NCBI RefSeq assembly: GCF_009765785.1
Contig: NZ_LMUT01000012.1
Coordinates: 1,584,654-1,648,653, forward strand
Reading direction: 5' to 3'
DNA length: 64,000 bases
Source of the DNA: Granulicella sp. L46
Lineage (GTDB): Bacteria > Acidobacteriota > Terriglobia > Terriglobales > Acidobacteriaceae
Below the pieces are notes generated by a model. That model had not been told where the DNA came from. It did not search any database and worked only from the letters and a program-made list of their open reading frames with translations. Both the position numbers and the translations under genes were made by a program. Shown piece after piece: positions 1-9,987 of the stretch. Numbering within the stretch: position 1 is the first letter of the stretch; every line of letters starts with the position of its first letter.

Positions 1-3000
1 TCGTGCATCGTCGAAGCGCCTGCCGGATCAGGGAAGACCGGACTTCTGGTGCAGCGCTATCTGAAGCTGCTTGGAACCGACACGGTCGAGCAGCCGGAAG
101 AAGTGCTCGCCATCACATTTACCAACAAGGCGACCTCCGAGCTGCGCGAGCGTGTGCTGGAGCAATTGCAGCAGGCAAAGCAAGGGGCGCTCAAGCAAGA
201 CTCTTCGAGCTTTGAGCAAGAGACCTGGGGGCTGGCGAAGGCTGCCATTGAGCGCAGCGCAAAACTTGGCTGGGGATTGCTGGAGAGGCCGAGTCGATTG
301 AACATTCGCTCGATCGACTCGGTGTGCGCTGAGATTGCGAACTCGCTGCCACTGCTATCAGGAGCAGGTGGGCCGCGACAGCCAATCGAAGACGCCGAGC
401 CGCTGTATCGGCTGGCGGCGCGACGAACACTTCTACAGCTTGGTGGTGAAGATGCCGCCTTGCATGCGGCGCTTTGTACCGTGCTGCTGCATCGCGATGG
501 CAACCTCGCTGACTGCGAAACGCTGCTGGCAGACATGCTGAGAACTCGTGAGCAATGGGGCGAGCTGGTGCCCCTAGCGCCCAGTGCAACCGATGATGCA
601 GAGCTTGATCGCGAGGTGCGCGTGAAGCTCGAGCGATCGCTGGAAAGCATTGTGTGTGCTGGCCTTTCACGCGCGCTACGGGCATTGCCTGCAGATGTTC
701 TGCAGGAACTGACGTCCCTAGCTTCGCAGCTTGGTATCGAGCCTGGAATCGATGAGAATCCCTCGCCAATTGCTCTGTGCGCAGGCAGGCACGATCCTCC
801 AGAGGCGGTTGCTGAGCATCTGGATCATTGGGTCGCCCTGATCTGGCTGGTGTTGAAGACCGATGGAGATTGGCGCAAACGGCATTGGCGGACAGACATG
901 AAGTTTGAGATTCCGAAGCCTGATACAGCTCGGCTTAAGGATCTGGTCCAGAGAATTCAAAGTGACGAGCTTCGCGAAGCGTTGGCCGGTGTGCTCGCAC
1001 TGCCGCCGGCGAAATACCCGAACGACCAGTGGGAGGTTGCCAAGGCGCTCTTTCGGGTGTTACGGCATACGCTCGCGGAACTGCGACTGCTCTTCGCTGA
1101 GCGCGGTGAATGTGACTTCACCGAGGTTGCGCTTTCCGCGCGCGAGGCGCTTCATTCGGACGAAGGTTCCAGCGATTTCGCGCTTTCAGCCGGCGGAACG
1201 CTGCGCCACTTGCTGGTGGACGAAATGCAGGATACTTCGTCTGGTCAGTATGAGCTTCTCGATCTCCTCACGCGTTCCTGGGACGGACGCACACAGACGT
1301 TATTCCTTGTCGGCGATCCCAAGCAATCGATTTACTTGTTCCGCCAGGCGCGCGTTGAGCGCTTCCTACGCACCATGAAAGATCAGCTGCTGGGCGAGAT
1401 CGAATTGGAGTCTCTGCAATTGACGTCGAACTTTCGTTCCCAGCCGGTGCTGGTTGCAAACTTCAATGCGATCTTCGATGTGCTTTTTCCCCGACCCGAT
1501 GATCAGCGGCTGTTGGGAAGCGAAGGCATCGACGTCCCGTTTGTGGAAGCCGCTGCGGTGCGCGACCACACCAGCGATACTGGCGTACGCTGGCATCCGG
1601 CGGTACTCGCAAAAGGAGGTTCGCGCAGTGATCATGTAGCGCGGGAGGCTCGCAGCATTCGCCGCATCATAGAAGAGCGGCTGGCCATCCCGCTGCCATT
1701 CGGACGAAATGCACCTTCGCAACTCAAGCCGTGGCGCATCGCGGTTCTTGGGCGGGCGAAGAGCCATCTCTCGGCAGTGATTGAAGAGTTTAAGAAGGAT
1801 TATGGAGATGGGCCGATCCCCTATCGCGCCATCGATCTGGATCCGTTGGATCAGCTGCCGGAAGTGCTCGACGCGTTCGCGCTCACTCGGGCATTGCTGC
1901 ATCCGTCAGATCGCATAGCGTGGCTCGCGGTGCTGCATGCGCCCTGGTGCGGGCTCGGGCTGGCGGATCTTCTAGCGCTTACCGGTGAAGGCGAAGATGC
2001 CGATCAGGGCGCGACCATTGCACATCTTGTCCAAGAGCGACGGCGGTTTGTCAGCGAACAGGGGCAGCGGCTTCTTGATCGTGCGTGGCCATTGCTCGAG
2101 ACAGCCGTTGAAACTCTCGGCCGCACCTCGCTTGCTACTCATGTCGAACGCACATGGCGTTCGCTGGGTGGCGACGTGGCATTATCCGCCGATCGCCGGA
2201 ACAATGTGCAGCGCTACTTGCAGGTGCTGCGCGAGGTGGAGACAGGAGCGGATCGCGTCGACCTGGCCGTGCTCAAGCGCCGCCTGAACAAGCTGTATGC
2301 AGAGCCGGCGTCGGGCTCTATCGTTGACGGAAGATTGCCGGTCGAGTTGCTGACCATTCATAAGGCCAAGGGCCTCGAGTGGGACCTTGTGCTGGTGCCG
2401 GGACTGGAGCGCGGCGGAGGACAATCGCACAGTGTACTGCTCAACTGGCTGGAGTTCGATGGCACATCGGGCAGGGACGTGTCTGCGAGCGTCGTGCTGG
2501 CGCCCATCGGGCAGAAGGGCACACAGAAGGATCGGCTGAGCAGTTGGCTTACCGGCATCCGTGCGAAACGTGATGCTGCGGAGAATAAGCGCGTTTTTTA
2601 CGTCGCGGCCACACGCGCGCGTGAAGAGCTACATCTCTTTGGCGCCGCAAGTCTCAGCACCAGGGGAGAACTTGTGCAGCCCCGGTACGACAGCCTGTTG
2701 CGTGCGTGCTGGCCGGCTGCGGCATCGCATTTTGAGGAGTTCCTCACCGCGGTAACCTCGCCGATCGAGCAACAATTGACCGCTTCCCTGAGCGAGGATG
2801 TTGACGAAGATTTCGCTCTGGCAGCCGCGGCGGACCTCGTCGAAGGTGAACTCGCCAAGGCGACGGTCCCGACGGTTGAAAGGCTTCCTCTCAGCTTCGA
2901 TCCAACTGCACGCTTTCGCGAGGCGAAGGATCGACGGCTACCGTATCCAGCTGCATCGGCGGTGCGCCAGACAATTGCGTTTGATCGGCCGGAGGGTTCG

Positions 3001-3585
3001 TTTGCAGTCCGTGCATTTGGCAACGTGGTGCATCGCTATCTGCAGTCGCTGGCTGCGCGATTAGAGCGTAACGCGACGTGCGACGAGTTGCTTGAGGAAC
3101 TCCCGTCGTGGGAGTCCAGGCTCGCGGCAAGCCTGCGCGGTGAGGGGCTGCCCCCGCCGCTCGTCGCGCGTGAAGCTGTCCGAGCACAACGGGCACTGGC
3201 ATTGACGCTGGGCGACCCGGTGGGCCGATGGATTTTGTCGCCAGGAACCTTTGCCGCCAGCGAACAGGCGCTGAACGTGGCATCGCCTGGCGCCAGCGGG
3301 CTGCGCGTCGATCGCACGTTTCTCGCGGGTGCTCAGCCTTTGCTGCCAGGAGAAAGCCACATATGGATCGTCGACTTCAAGACGACACTTCAAGGTCCGC
3401 GCTCTGACGAAGAATTTGAAGCGATCGAAATTGCCAAGTACAAAGCACAGCTTGAGGCTTACGCTGCGCTGCGCCGTTCGCTGCCGGATGGCAACCTGCC
3501 GATCCAACTCGGACTGTTCTATCCGCTATTGCCGCGACTGCTTTACTGGCCCAGCAACGGCTCGCTTGATATCGCGGACAAGTAA
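1..3585 (+). CDS. addA: AddA/RecB-like UvrD-family helicase-nuclease, 5' partial
   Basis: ATP-dependent exonuclease subunit for double-strand break end processing, normally paired with AddB, which would lie upstream outside the window. The frame is open to base 1, so the true start is missing. Visible superfamily-1 helicase motifs are Walker A APAGSGKT at the very start, motif Ia AITFTNKAT, motif II DEMQDT near residue 407, motif III GDPKQSIYLFRQ, motif IV SNFRSQP, motif V TIHKAKGLEWD and motif VI FYVAATRARE. The C-terminus has a RecB-type nuclease signature: an upstream GNVVHRYL helix, then WIVDFKT and YKAQLEAYA. About 1,195 residues are visible, close to full length for AddA. The helicase and nuclease assignments are secure; AddA rather than another RecB-like protein is an inference. 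Confidence 0.85.
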   Translation, partial: SCIVEAPAGSGKTGLLVQRYLKLLGTDTVEQPEEVLAITFTNKATSELRERVLEQLQQAKQGALKQDSSSFEQETWGLAKAAIERSAKLGWGLLERPSRLNIRSIDSVCAEIANSLPLLSGAGGPRQPIEDAEPLYRLAARRTLLQLGGEDAALHAALCTVLLHRDGNLADCETLLADMLRTREQWGELVPLAPSATDDAELDREVRVKLERSLESIVCAGLSRALRALPADVLQELTSLASQLGIEPGIDENPSPIALCAGRHDPPEAVAEHLDHWVALIWLVLKTDGDWRKRHWRTDMKFEIPKPDTARLKDLVQRIQSDELREALAGVLALPPAKYPNDQWEVAKALFRVLRHTLAELRLLFAERGECDFTEVALSAREALHSDEGSSDFALSAGGTLRHLLVDEMQDTSSGQYELLDLLTRSWDGRTQTLFLVGDPKQSIYLFRQARVERFLRTMKDQLLGEIELESLQLTSNFRSQPVLVANFNAIFDVLFPRPDDQRLLGSEGIDVPFVEAAAVRDHTSDTGVRWHPAVLAKGGSRSDHVAREARSIRRIIEERLAIPLPFGRNAPSQLKPWRIAVLGRAKSHLSAVIEEFKKDYGDGPIPYRAIDLDPLDQLPEVLDAFALTRALLHPSDRIAWLAVLHAPWCGLGLADLLALTGEGEDADQGATIAHLVQERRRFVSEQGQRLLDRAWPLLETAVETLGRTSLATHVERTWRSLGGDVALSADRRNNVQRYLQVLREVETGADRVDLAVLKRRLNKLYAEPASGSIVDGRLPVELLTIHKAKGLEWDLVLVPGLERGGGQSHSVLLNWLEFDGTSGRDVSASVVLAPIGQKGTQKDRLSSWLTGIRAKRDAAENKRVFYVAATRAREELHLFGAASLSTRGELVQPRYDSLLRACWPAAASHFEEFLTAVTSPIEQQLTASLSEDVDEDFALAAAADLVEGELAKATVPTVERLPLSFDPTARFREAKDRRLPYPAASAVRQTIAFDRPEGSFAVRAFGNVVHRYLQSLAARLERNATCDELLEELPSWESRLAASLRGEGLPPPLVAREAVRAQRALALTLGDPVGRWILSPGTFAASEQALNVASPGASGLRVDRTFLAGAQPLLPGESHIWIVDFKTTLQGPRSDEEFEAIEIAKYKAQLEAYAALRRSLPDGNLPIQLGLFYPLLPRLLYWPSNGSLDIADK

Positions 3586-3589
3586 CAAA

Positions 3590-4636
3590 TTACTTCTTGA
3601 GCAAATGAACAAGTGTAGCGGCGCAGCGTTCACATTGCTCTCGGCTAACGTCGGAGTGAGTGACCAGGCGAACTGCGTGCGGGCCAATCGCACTGCACAG
3701 AATGCCTTCGCTCTTCAGCGCCGCGACCAGGGCAGGCGCATCTCCGCCATTCTTCAACGTGAAGAAGACGATGTTGGTCTGCACCGACGGGAGATCAATG
3801 TCGGCGCCCTCGCAGGTCGCAATAGCATCCGCAAGCAGGCGTGCATTGGCATGATCTTCGTGCAGACGCAATGGGCCCTCCTCAAGTGCGATCAAGCCGG
3901 CCGCGGCGAGAATGCCGGCCTGGCGCATGCCGCCACCGAGCGCCTTGCGATAAATGCGCGCGCGATCGATCGATGCGCGTGAGGCGACCAGGATGGAGCC
4001 TACGGGTGCGCCGAGACCTTTGGAGAGGCAAAAGTTGACGGTGTCAAAACCGCGCGTCAGATCGGCGACGCTGATTCCGAGGGCCACGGCGGCGTTGAAG
4101 ACGCGGGCTCCGTCGAGATGGGTGGGCAGACCAGCCTCTACAGCCCCCTGCCAGATCTCTTCGTAGATTGGGAGCGGCGTCACGGTGCCGCCGGCCATGT
4201 TGTGCGTGTTCTCAAGGCTGATAAGACCAGTGGCTGCGCGGTAGTATATTTTCGGCGAGATGGCTGCGCGGATCTGCGCCCAGGGGAGAACACCGCGCTC
4301 GCCGGCAATTGTGCGCGGCAAGCAGCCAGAGAACGCCGACATCATCGCCATCTCCCAGTCGAGAATATGCGAGCGAGCTTCGCAGATGACCTCTTGGCCG
4401 TGTTGCGTATGGAGGCGTATGGCGATCTGGTTGCCCATGGTTCCGGTGGGAACGAAGATGGCGGCCTCGCGACCGAAGATCTCGGCGGCGCGTGTTTCCA
4501 GGCGGTTGACGGTGGGGTCTTCGCCATACACATCATCGCCAACTTCGGCAGCAGCCATGGCCGCACGCATCGCGGGGGTGGGACGGGTAACGGTGTCGCT
4601 GCGAAGATCAATCACGTTCGATGAGACTGCCAACAT
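3590..4636 (-). CDS. ltaE: Low-specificity L-threonine aldolase
   Basis: PLP enzyme of fold type I that cleaves L-threonine/allo-threonine to glycine and acetaldehyde in the cytoplasm. The 348-residue protein has the family start [12 protein letters not shown], His90 in SHILDW (cofactor stacking position), the PLP-binding Asp175 in HLDGAR and the Schiff-base Lys206 in [12 protein letters not shown]. Length is normal for the family. It lies 14 bases downstream of hemW on the same strand and is probably cotranscribed. An AGGAGG ribosome site sits only two bases before the ATG, so the in-frame TTG one codon later is an alternative start. Its 3' end faces that of the addA-like gene with a 4-base gap. 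Confidence 0.93.
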   Translation of the reverse strand: MLAVSSNVIDLRSDTVTRPTPAMRAAMAAAEVGDDVYGEDPTVNRLETRAAEIFGREAAIFVPTGTMGNQIAIRLHTQHGQEVICEARSHILDWEMAMMSAFSGCLPRTIAGERGVLPWAQIRAAISPKIYYRAATGLISLENTHNMAGGTVTPLPIYEEIWQGAVEAGLPTHLDGARVFNAAVALGISVADLTRGFDTVNFCLSKGLGAPVGSILVASRASIDRARIYRKALGGGMRQAGILAAAGLIALEEGPLRLHEDHANARLLADAIATCEGADIDLPSVQTNIVFFTLKNGGDAPALVAALKSEGILCSAIGPHAVRLVTHSDVSREQCERCAATLVHLLKK

Positions 4637-4650
4637 TTCCTCCTGGGCGT

Positions 4651-5862
4651 TTAGACCGCGACACCCATCAATAGATTTGTGAATACATCATTCGAGAGCA
4701 GGCGGCCGCGAAGTGTTAGCTGCCAGCGGTCCTCCTGTTCGATCATAAGACCTTCGCGAATCAGCTCGCGTGCAGCCTCTTCGGTAGACGCAAACAGCTC
4801 GCGGGGAGACTGCTCGCGTAATCGCGATACGCTAAGGCCTTCGTTCATTCGGAGACCAAGAAAGATCGTCTCCTCAAAGGTCTCGCGTTGGAAGATGTCG
4901 ATCGGAGCAGAGGGGATGGCTTCAGCGCCGTAGTACGCGAGCTCTTCGGGATTGGCGAAGCGGACAGCGCCGTGGGGACGCAGGAGCATCGAATGGGCGT
5001 CGAGACCGAACCCGATGTAAGGATCGCGTTGCCAGTATTTACGATTGTGGCGGGACCGGTGAGAAGGGGGTGCGAAGTTCGAGATCTCATACTGCGGAAA
5101 AGCGTGTTGCGGGAGCCACGCGCAGGCCATCTCATAAAACTCGGCAGAGGCTTCATCTGCGGGAACGCCATGGGCGTGAAAGCGTTGACCGCCGGCCATG
5201 ACCTCGCGTCCGAGACGTGAATCCTCGTCGATCTCAAGCATGTAGACGCTGAGGTGAGTCAGGCCAATGCTGGTTGCAACATCGAGCGAGTGCTGCCAAC
5301 TAGCAGATGTTTGGTAGGGGAGTCCGGCGATCAGGTCGGCGCCCACATCGGCTACACCCGCTGCCTGCAGCCGAAAGATTTCGCGGGTGCAGTCGCGCTC
5401 GGTGTGGCTTCGGCCGACTGCGGCACTCTCGCGATCGACAAACGACTGCACGCCAAGGCTGATGCGGTTCACTCCCTGATCTTGAGCTTCGGTGAGGAGG
5501 ACGTCGGCGATTTGACCTGGTGCGGCTTCGAGAGTGATTTCGGCACCCGGCGTGATCTGAAAGGTTTGGCGTAGCGCGGTGAAGATGCGGCGAAGCTGCG
5601 CTGGCTCGAGCAGGCTAGGAGTTCCGCCGCCGAGGTAGAGGGTATCTACCGTAAGAGGAAGATCCGCCTGCAGATGCGCGGCGGTGATGGGGACGGCCGC
5701 AATCTCATGGCACAACTTTGTGACATAGGCTTCGATGGTACCCGGCGAGGAAACGCCAGACGCAAAGTTGCAGAAGCTGCACTTGGCGCGGCAGAAGGGT
5801 ACGGAGACGTAGACGCCTAGTGCGGATGCCGGAGACGGTCGTTTCGATTCATCCAAACCCAT
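4651..5862 (-). CDS. hemW: Radical SAM protein HemW
   Basis: Radical SAM enzyme of the HemN/HemW group. HemW is known as a haem chaperone; many members are still annotated as oxygen-independent coproporphyrinogen oxidase. The 403-residue protein carries the Fe-S cluster triad C24-x3-C28-x2-C31 ([11 protein letters not shown]), the GGGTPS SAM-binding motif and the family motif GVQSF. It lacks the fourth cysteine seen next to the cluster in true HemN, which favours HemW. A C-terminal HemN-type domain is present ([16 protein letters not shown]). First gene of a two-gene unit with threonine aldolase. Transcription diverges from the ABC exporter across about 70 bases. Confidence 0.9.
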   Translation of the reverse strand: MGLDESKRPSPASALGVYVSVPFCRAKCSFCNFASGVSSPGTIEAYVTKLCHEIAAVPITAAHLQADLPLTVDTLYLGGGTPSLLEPAQLRRIFTALRQTFQITPGAEITLEAAPGQIADVLLTEAQDQGVNRISLGVQSFVDRESAAVGRSHTERDCTREIFRLQAAGVADVGADLIAGLPYQTSASWQHSLDVATSIGLTHLSVYMLEIDEDSRLGREVMAGGQRFHAHGVPADEASAEFYEMACAWLPQHAFPQYEISNFAPPSHRSRHNRKYWQRDPYIGFGLDAHSMLLRPHGAVRFANPEELAYYGAEAIPSAPIDIFQRETFEETIFLGLRMNEGLSVSRLREQSPRELFASTEEAARELIREGLMIEQEDRWQLTLRGRLLSNDVFTNLLMGVAV

Positions 5863-5934
5863 ATCTTCATTGTTTCATGCGGCGACGCTGATTCGACCGG
5901 CTGCGCGGAGGGCAATGCTTCTAAAATAGAGGGG

Positions 5935-7944
5935 ATGGCAGACGAACAAAAGAGGACCGCTGCAGCCCAGCCCCAACCGATCAAGTCGGACGACTCTCGC
6001 AAGACCGCGGACGACGACGTTGTCGGCAAGGCGTACGACGGGCGGCTTATGCGGCGGCTGGTGCGTTATCTCGCCCCTTACAAGCTGCAAGTTGCTGTCT
6101 CGGCAGTCGCAATTGTGCTGAAGGCCGCTAGTGACGTCCTGGGGCCGTACTTCTTATTCGTTGCAGTGGACACGTACTTTGCGCCCACGCATGGGAAGCA
6201 TTATTGGCTGGCGTCGAAGCTTAGCTCCAGCCCGGTTCGTGGCGTCACAGAGATTGCCATCCTGTACCTTGCCTCACTAGGACTAATCTTCGGTCTGGAA
6301 TTTGTTCAGACTTACATGATGCAATGGACAGGACAGAAGATCATGTTCGATCTGCGCCGGCAGATCTTTCGGCACATTCAGCAAATGCACGTCGGGTTCT
6401 TCGATCGGAATCCGGTAGGCCGCCTGGTGACTCGCCTGACCTCGGACGTCGACGCCCTCAATGACATGTTTACGTCGGGCGTGCTGGCGATCTTTGAGGA
6501 TGTCTTTGTACTGGCCTTCATCGTCGCCGTCATGGTGAAGATGAGTTGGCTGCTGGCCCTGCTCACGCTCTCGGTGATCCCACTCATCCTTTACGCGACG
6601 CATCTGTTTCGACGCCACGTGCGGGATAGCTATCGGCGACAGCGTGCTGCGACGGCGAAAATCAACTCGTTCACGCAGGAGTATGTGTCCGGCATGAGCG
6701 TGGTGCAATTGTTCAATCGCGAGCACCGGGCGTTCAATGATTTCTCGGCCGTCAACGATGAAAATAAGAGGGCGTGGTCTGACGCGATCTTCGCTTACGC
6801 GCTGTACTATCCCGTCGTCGAATTCCTAAGCTCGATTGCCATAGCGCTGGTGATCTGGCGTGGCGGCATTGCCGTGCTCCATGCAAACCCTGCGTTGGCT
6901 GCGCATGCCGGCTTCCTGCATCCGGTGGTAACGCTAGGCATTCTGATTGCGTTCATTCAATATGCGCAGCGGTTCTTTCGGCCGATCCAGGACCTCAGCG
7001 ACAAGTACAACATTTTGCAGGCGGCAATGGCCGCGTCGGAGAGAATTTTCAAGCTTCTCGACATAGACACAGAGATCAAGAGCAGCGCTCATCCGGTCCA
7101 GGGTGATGGCAGTGGGCGCATCGAGTTTCGCAATGTCTGGTTCACCTATCAAATCCTTACGCCGGAACAACGCGAACGTGTGCAGACGATCAACGATGAT
7201 GAGCTCGGCCGATGTAGCGATATTGAATGGATCCTGCGCGGCGTGAGTTTTACGGTTGAGCCCGACGCAACCGCTGCCATCGTCGGCCACACAGGCGCGG
7301 GCAAGACCACGATTACGGCGCTGATGATGCGGTTCTACGACGTGCAGCGCGGGGCTGTGCTGGTCGACGGCGTGGATGTTCGCGAGCAGGATCTGCGTAA
7401 TCTTCGGCGGCGGTTCGGCGTGGTGTTGCAGGACCCGTTCCTGTTCTCGGGAACGATTTCACAGAATATTCGGCTGGGATCCAACTGGATTACGGAAGAC
7501 GAGGTCGCGCATGCCGCCGAAGAAGTCAATGTCGCGGACTTCATTCGGACGCTGCCACAGGGTTTTGCGGAGCCGGTCCTGGAGCGGGGATCTACGCTTT
7601 CGACAGGGCAGAAGCAACTCATCAGCTTTGCGCGCGCACTGGCGCATCGGCCAGGGATCTTGATTCTTGATGAAGCGACCAGTTCGGTGGACACGGAAAC
7701 GGAGTTCCGCGTGCGGCTGGCGCTGGAGCGAATGATCACGGGACGAACGTCTGTGCTGATCGCGCATCGGCTGTCCACAATTCAGCGCGCGGACACGATC
7801 CTGGTGATGCACAAGGGCAAGCTGCGCGAGCAGGGGACCCACCAGGAACTGCTGGCCATGCATGGACTCTACTTCAAGCTCTACCAGCTGCAGTATAAGG
7901 ACCAGGAGTTGGACGCGGATACTGCGACGGCGATATCCGCTTAG
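5935..7944 (+). CDS. ABC exporter, fused permease and ATPase (MsbA/MdlB type)
   Basis: Half-transporter exporting a lipid or drug-like substrate across the inner membrane. Residues 40-340 form the six-helix transmembrane domain, with the coupling-helix region FFDRNPVGRLVTRLTSDVDALN. The nucleotide-binding domain has Walker A GHTGAGKTT (about 451-459), Q-loop VLQDPFLFSG, signature LSTGQKQL, Walker B ILILDEATSSVD and the switch His in AHRLST. A stretch of about 25 residues containing TPEQRERVQTINDDELGRC sits between the A-loop tyrosine region and the first beta strand of the ATPase; it is not part of the standard fold and may be lineage-specific. GAGGGG lies directly before the ATG. The substrate cannot be read from the sequence. 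The 3' end overlaps that of the next, convergent gene by 4 bases. Confidence 0.92.
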   Translation: MADEQKRTAAAQPQPIKSDDSRKTADDDVVGKAYDGRLMRRLVRYLAPYKLQVAVSAVAIVLKAASDVLGPYFLFVAVDTYFAPTHGKHYWLASKLSSSPVRGVTEIAILYLASLGLIFGLEFVQTYMMQWTGQKIMFDLRRQIFRHIQQMHVGFFDRNPVGRLVTRLTSDVDALNDMFTSGVLAIFEDVFVLAFIVAVMVKMSWLLALLTLSVIPLILYATHLFRRHVRDSYRRQRAATAKINSFTQEYVSGMSVVQLFNREHRAFNDFSAVNDENKRAWSDAIFAYALYYPVVEFLSSIAIALVIWRGGIAVLHANPALAAHAGFLHPVVTLGILIAFIQYAQRFFRPIQDLSDKYNILQAAMAASERIFKLLDIDTEIKSSAHPVQGDGSGRIEFRNVWFTYQILTPEQRERVQTINDDELGRCSDIEWILRGVSFTVEPDATAAIVGHTGAGKTTITALMMRFYDVQRGAVLVDGVDVREQDLRNLRRRFGVVLQDPFLFSGTISQNIRLGSNWITEDEVAHAAEEVNVADFIRTLPQGFAEPVLERGSTLSTGQKQLISFARALAHRPGILILDEATSSVDTETEFRVRLALERMITGRTSVLIAHRLSTIQRADTILVMHKGKLREQGTHQELLAMHGLYFKLYQLQYKDQELDADTATAISA

Positions 7945-8612
7945 GAGCGGCGCTTGTTTTGGTTCTCGAGCAGCGTGGTAATGACCTTTTCGACACGTCG
8001 TTCACGGGCCTCGGGTGTTTGATAGTAGAAGACGGCCATCAGTTGATGGCGGCGCTGCAACGGCGTTTGCTTCTCCCAGGCAGCGCGAGCCTTTGGGTTG
8101 CGCCGGAACGCGGAGGCGATGAGGGGTGGCAACTCGACTTCAGCTTCCATGGTGGCGAGCAGACGTTCGGCCATCTGTTCGGCGCGCTTCATGCGCGATG
8201 CATCGGTTTTGACGCTGGTGATCCACTTACCGATCTCGCGACGGGTGTACTCGGTGAGCGAGTCGTACCAAGGGCGAAGGCCAGGTTCGTCGTCAAGCAG
8301 GACAGCGAGCTCATCGGGAAGCTCGGCAGCGCGGGCGTCGAGATCGGGTTCGAGCCGGAAGTCGGCGGTATCGCCCAGGTGGGCGGCGGCGGCCTTCTGC
8401 ATCGTGCGATTGACTAGCAGATAAAAGCCGCTGCGAGGGTCCGGAAATAGCGAGGTACGGAAGGCGAAGCCATTGATTTCGCCGCGAACTCGCAGGCGAA
8501 TCATCTTCGGCCAGACCTCGGCGGGATCAAACGGGACGCGCGCAATGATCCAGCCGAGAGCGAGGCTTCCCTGCTCGAGGGGTGCGCGAAAGGTTCGGAC
8601 CCGATTTGCCAT
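7941..8612 (-). CDS. YdeI/OmdA-like protein with DUF1905 domain
   Basis: Two-part protein of 223 residues. The N-terminal half (RTFRAPLEQGSLALGWIIARVPFD, FRTSLFPDPRSGFYLLVNRTMQKAA) resembles DUF1905, and the C-terminal part (IASAFRRNPKARAAWEKQTPLQRRHQL followed by RRVEKVITTLLENQ) is the helical YdeI/OmdA domain found in bacteriocin-resistance-associated proteins. Biochemical role unknown. The start at 8612 is chosen because GGAGGT lies seven bases before that ATG; an upstream in-frame start at 8633 has no ribosome site. Divergent from lpxB. Confidence 0.8.
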   Translation of the reverse strand: MANRVRTFRAPLEQGSLALGWIIARVPFDPAEVWPKMIRLRVRGEINGFAFRTSLFPDPRSGFYLLVNRTMQKAAAAHLGDTADFRLEPDLDARAAELPDELAVLLDDEPGLRPWYDSLTEYTRREIGKWITSVKTDASRMKRAEQMAERLLATMEAEVELPPLIASAFRRNPKARAAWEKQTPLQRRHQLMAVFYYQTPEARERRVEKVITTLLENQNKRRS

Positions 8613-8730
8613 GATGCGACCTCCGATGACCACATCCTAAATGCGGAGATAGACTTGGTACATCGGTACGAAGCCCAACCCGCGAATTTTCATCTCCGCC
8701 GGCGAGGCGTCGGGTGACGCGTACGGCGCG

Positions 8731-9987
8731 GTGCTGATCGCCGCCATGCGCGAACGACTGCCTCAGGCCAGCTTCACAGGTCTCGGCGGCAGCCAGATGG
8801 AGGCGGCAGGGCAGCTGCGCGTCGTCAAGGCCGAGGACGTTGCCGTCATGGGACTGACCGAAATCCTGCGCCATATCCCTCACATATACGCGAGCTATCG
8901 CAGGTTGGTTGGCAGCATTCGGCGCGATCGCCCAGACATTGCCGTGCTGATTGATTTTCCGGATGTAAATTTTCGACTGGCCAAACATCTGCGGCGAGCA
9001 GGCGTTCCGGTGGTTTGGTTTGTGAGCCCGCAACTATGGGCATGGAAACGCCGCCGCCTGCGCTGGGTACAGCAGCGCGTCGACAAGATGCTGGTGATCT
9101 TTCCATTCGAAGAAATTTTCTATCGGCAACGCGGCGTGGATGCGGAGTTCGTTGGGCATCCGCTGTCGGGGAGCGCGGTCATGACCATGTCGCGCATGGA
9201 TTATGCTGAGCAGTTTCGCCTCGATCCGGAGAAGACGTGGATTGCGCTGCTGCCGGGGAGTCGATGGAAGGAGATCCGCGCTAATTTACCAGCGCTGCAT
9301 GAGCTCGCGATGAGTGATCTAATCAGCAGTTCCGCGGCATATACCACGTTTGATGGCGACACGACGCGGCAGCCGAGCAATCCGGCGGCGCATACGCGAT
9401 ACGAGTTTCTCCTGCCGGTGGCGTCGACGATCAATACCGTGGCGCTGCAAAAATATATTGGGGAGTTGAATGCGGAGCACCTGAAGTATTTTGGACCGGA
9501 GGCATCCACGCTGCGGCTGACGCTAGTACCTAATGCAGCCGAGGCTTTGTTTCATGCACGCGCGTCGGTGGTTGCGAGCGGCACGGCAACGGTGTTGGCA
9601 GCGATTGTGGGCAATCCCTTCGTAGTGGTGTATCGCGTTTCGGCGTTAACGTTTGCGCTGGCCAAGAAATTGGTGGAGTATCCGGAAGAGCTCAACGCAA
9701 AACCGGACCTCCACGGAAATTTACCGGTGTCGATGGTAAATTTGATTGCCCAACAACGATTGATCCCCGAACTGCTGCAGGGAGACTTTACGGCTGCGAA
9801 CGTTGCATCGGCGCTTACGCCCCTGTTGATTGATGGGCCAGAGCGGGAGCGTCAGATTTGCGGGCTGAGCGAGGTGCGGCGGAGGTTGGTTCCCGAGGAG
9901 GGAGCAGAAGAAACTGCGAATGCGTCGCCGATTGCACGGGTGGCGGACGCGGTGGTTCGTTTGCTATCGACGGTGCACCATGCGTAG
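8731..9987 (+). CDS. lpxB: Lipid-A-disaccharide synthase
   Basis: GT19 glycosyltransferase joining UDP-diacylglucosamine and lipid X to make the lipid A disaccharide at the inner-membrane surface. Family landmarks: AVMGLTEILRHIP, VLIDFPDVNFRLAKHLR, YFVSPQLWAW-type motif (WFVSPQLWAWKRRR), LPGSRWKEI, ASGTATVLAAIVGNPFVVVYR. The listed start is the first standard start codon in frame (GTG), but the frame clearly codes further upstream: codons 8683-8730 read RIFISAGEASGDAYGA, the conserved LpxB N-terminus. No ATG, GTG or TTG exists in that extension before the TAG at 8650-8652, so the true start is non-standard or mutated. The gene overlaps the next one by 8 bases. Confidence 0.9.
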   Translation: MLIAAMRERLPQASFTGLGGSQMEAAGQLRVVKAEDVAVMGLTEILRHIPHIYASYRRLVGSIRRDRPDIAVLIDFPDVNFRLAKHLRRAGVPVVWFVSPQLWAWKRRRLRWVQQRVDKMLVIFPFEEIFYRQRGVDAEFVGHPLSGSAVMTMSRMDYAEQFRLDPEKTWIALLPGSRWKEIRANLPALHELAMSDLISSSAAYTTFDGDTTRQPSNPAAHTRYEFLLPVASTINTVALQKYIGELNAEHLKYFGPEASTLRLTLVPNAAEALFHARASVVASGTATVLAAIVGNPFVVVYRVSALTFALAKKLVEYPEELNAKPDLHGNLPVSMVNLIAQQRLIPELLQGDFTAANVASALTPLLIDGPERERQICGLSEVRRRLVPEEGAEETANASPIARVADAVVRLLSTVHHA

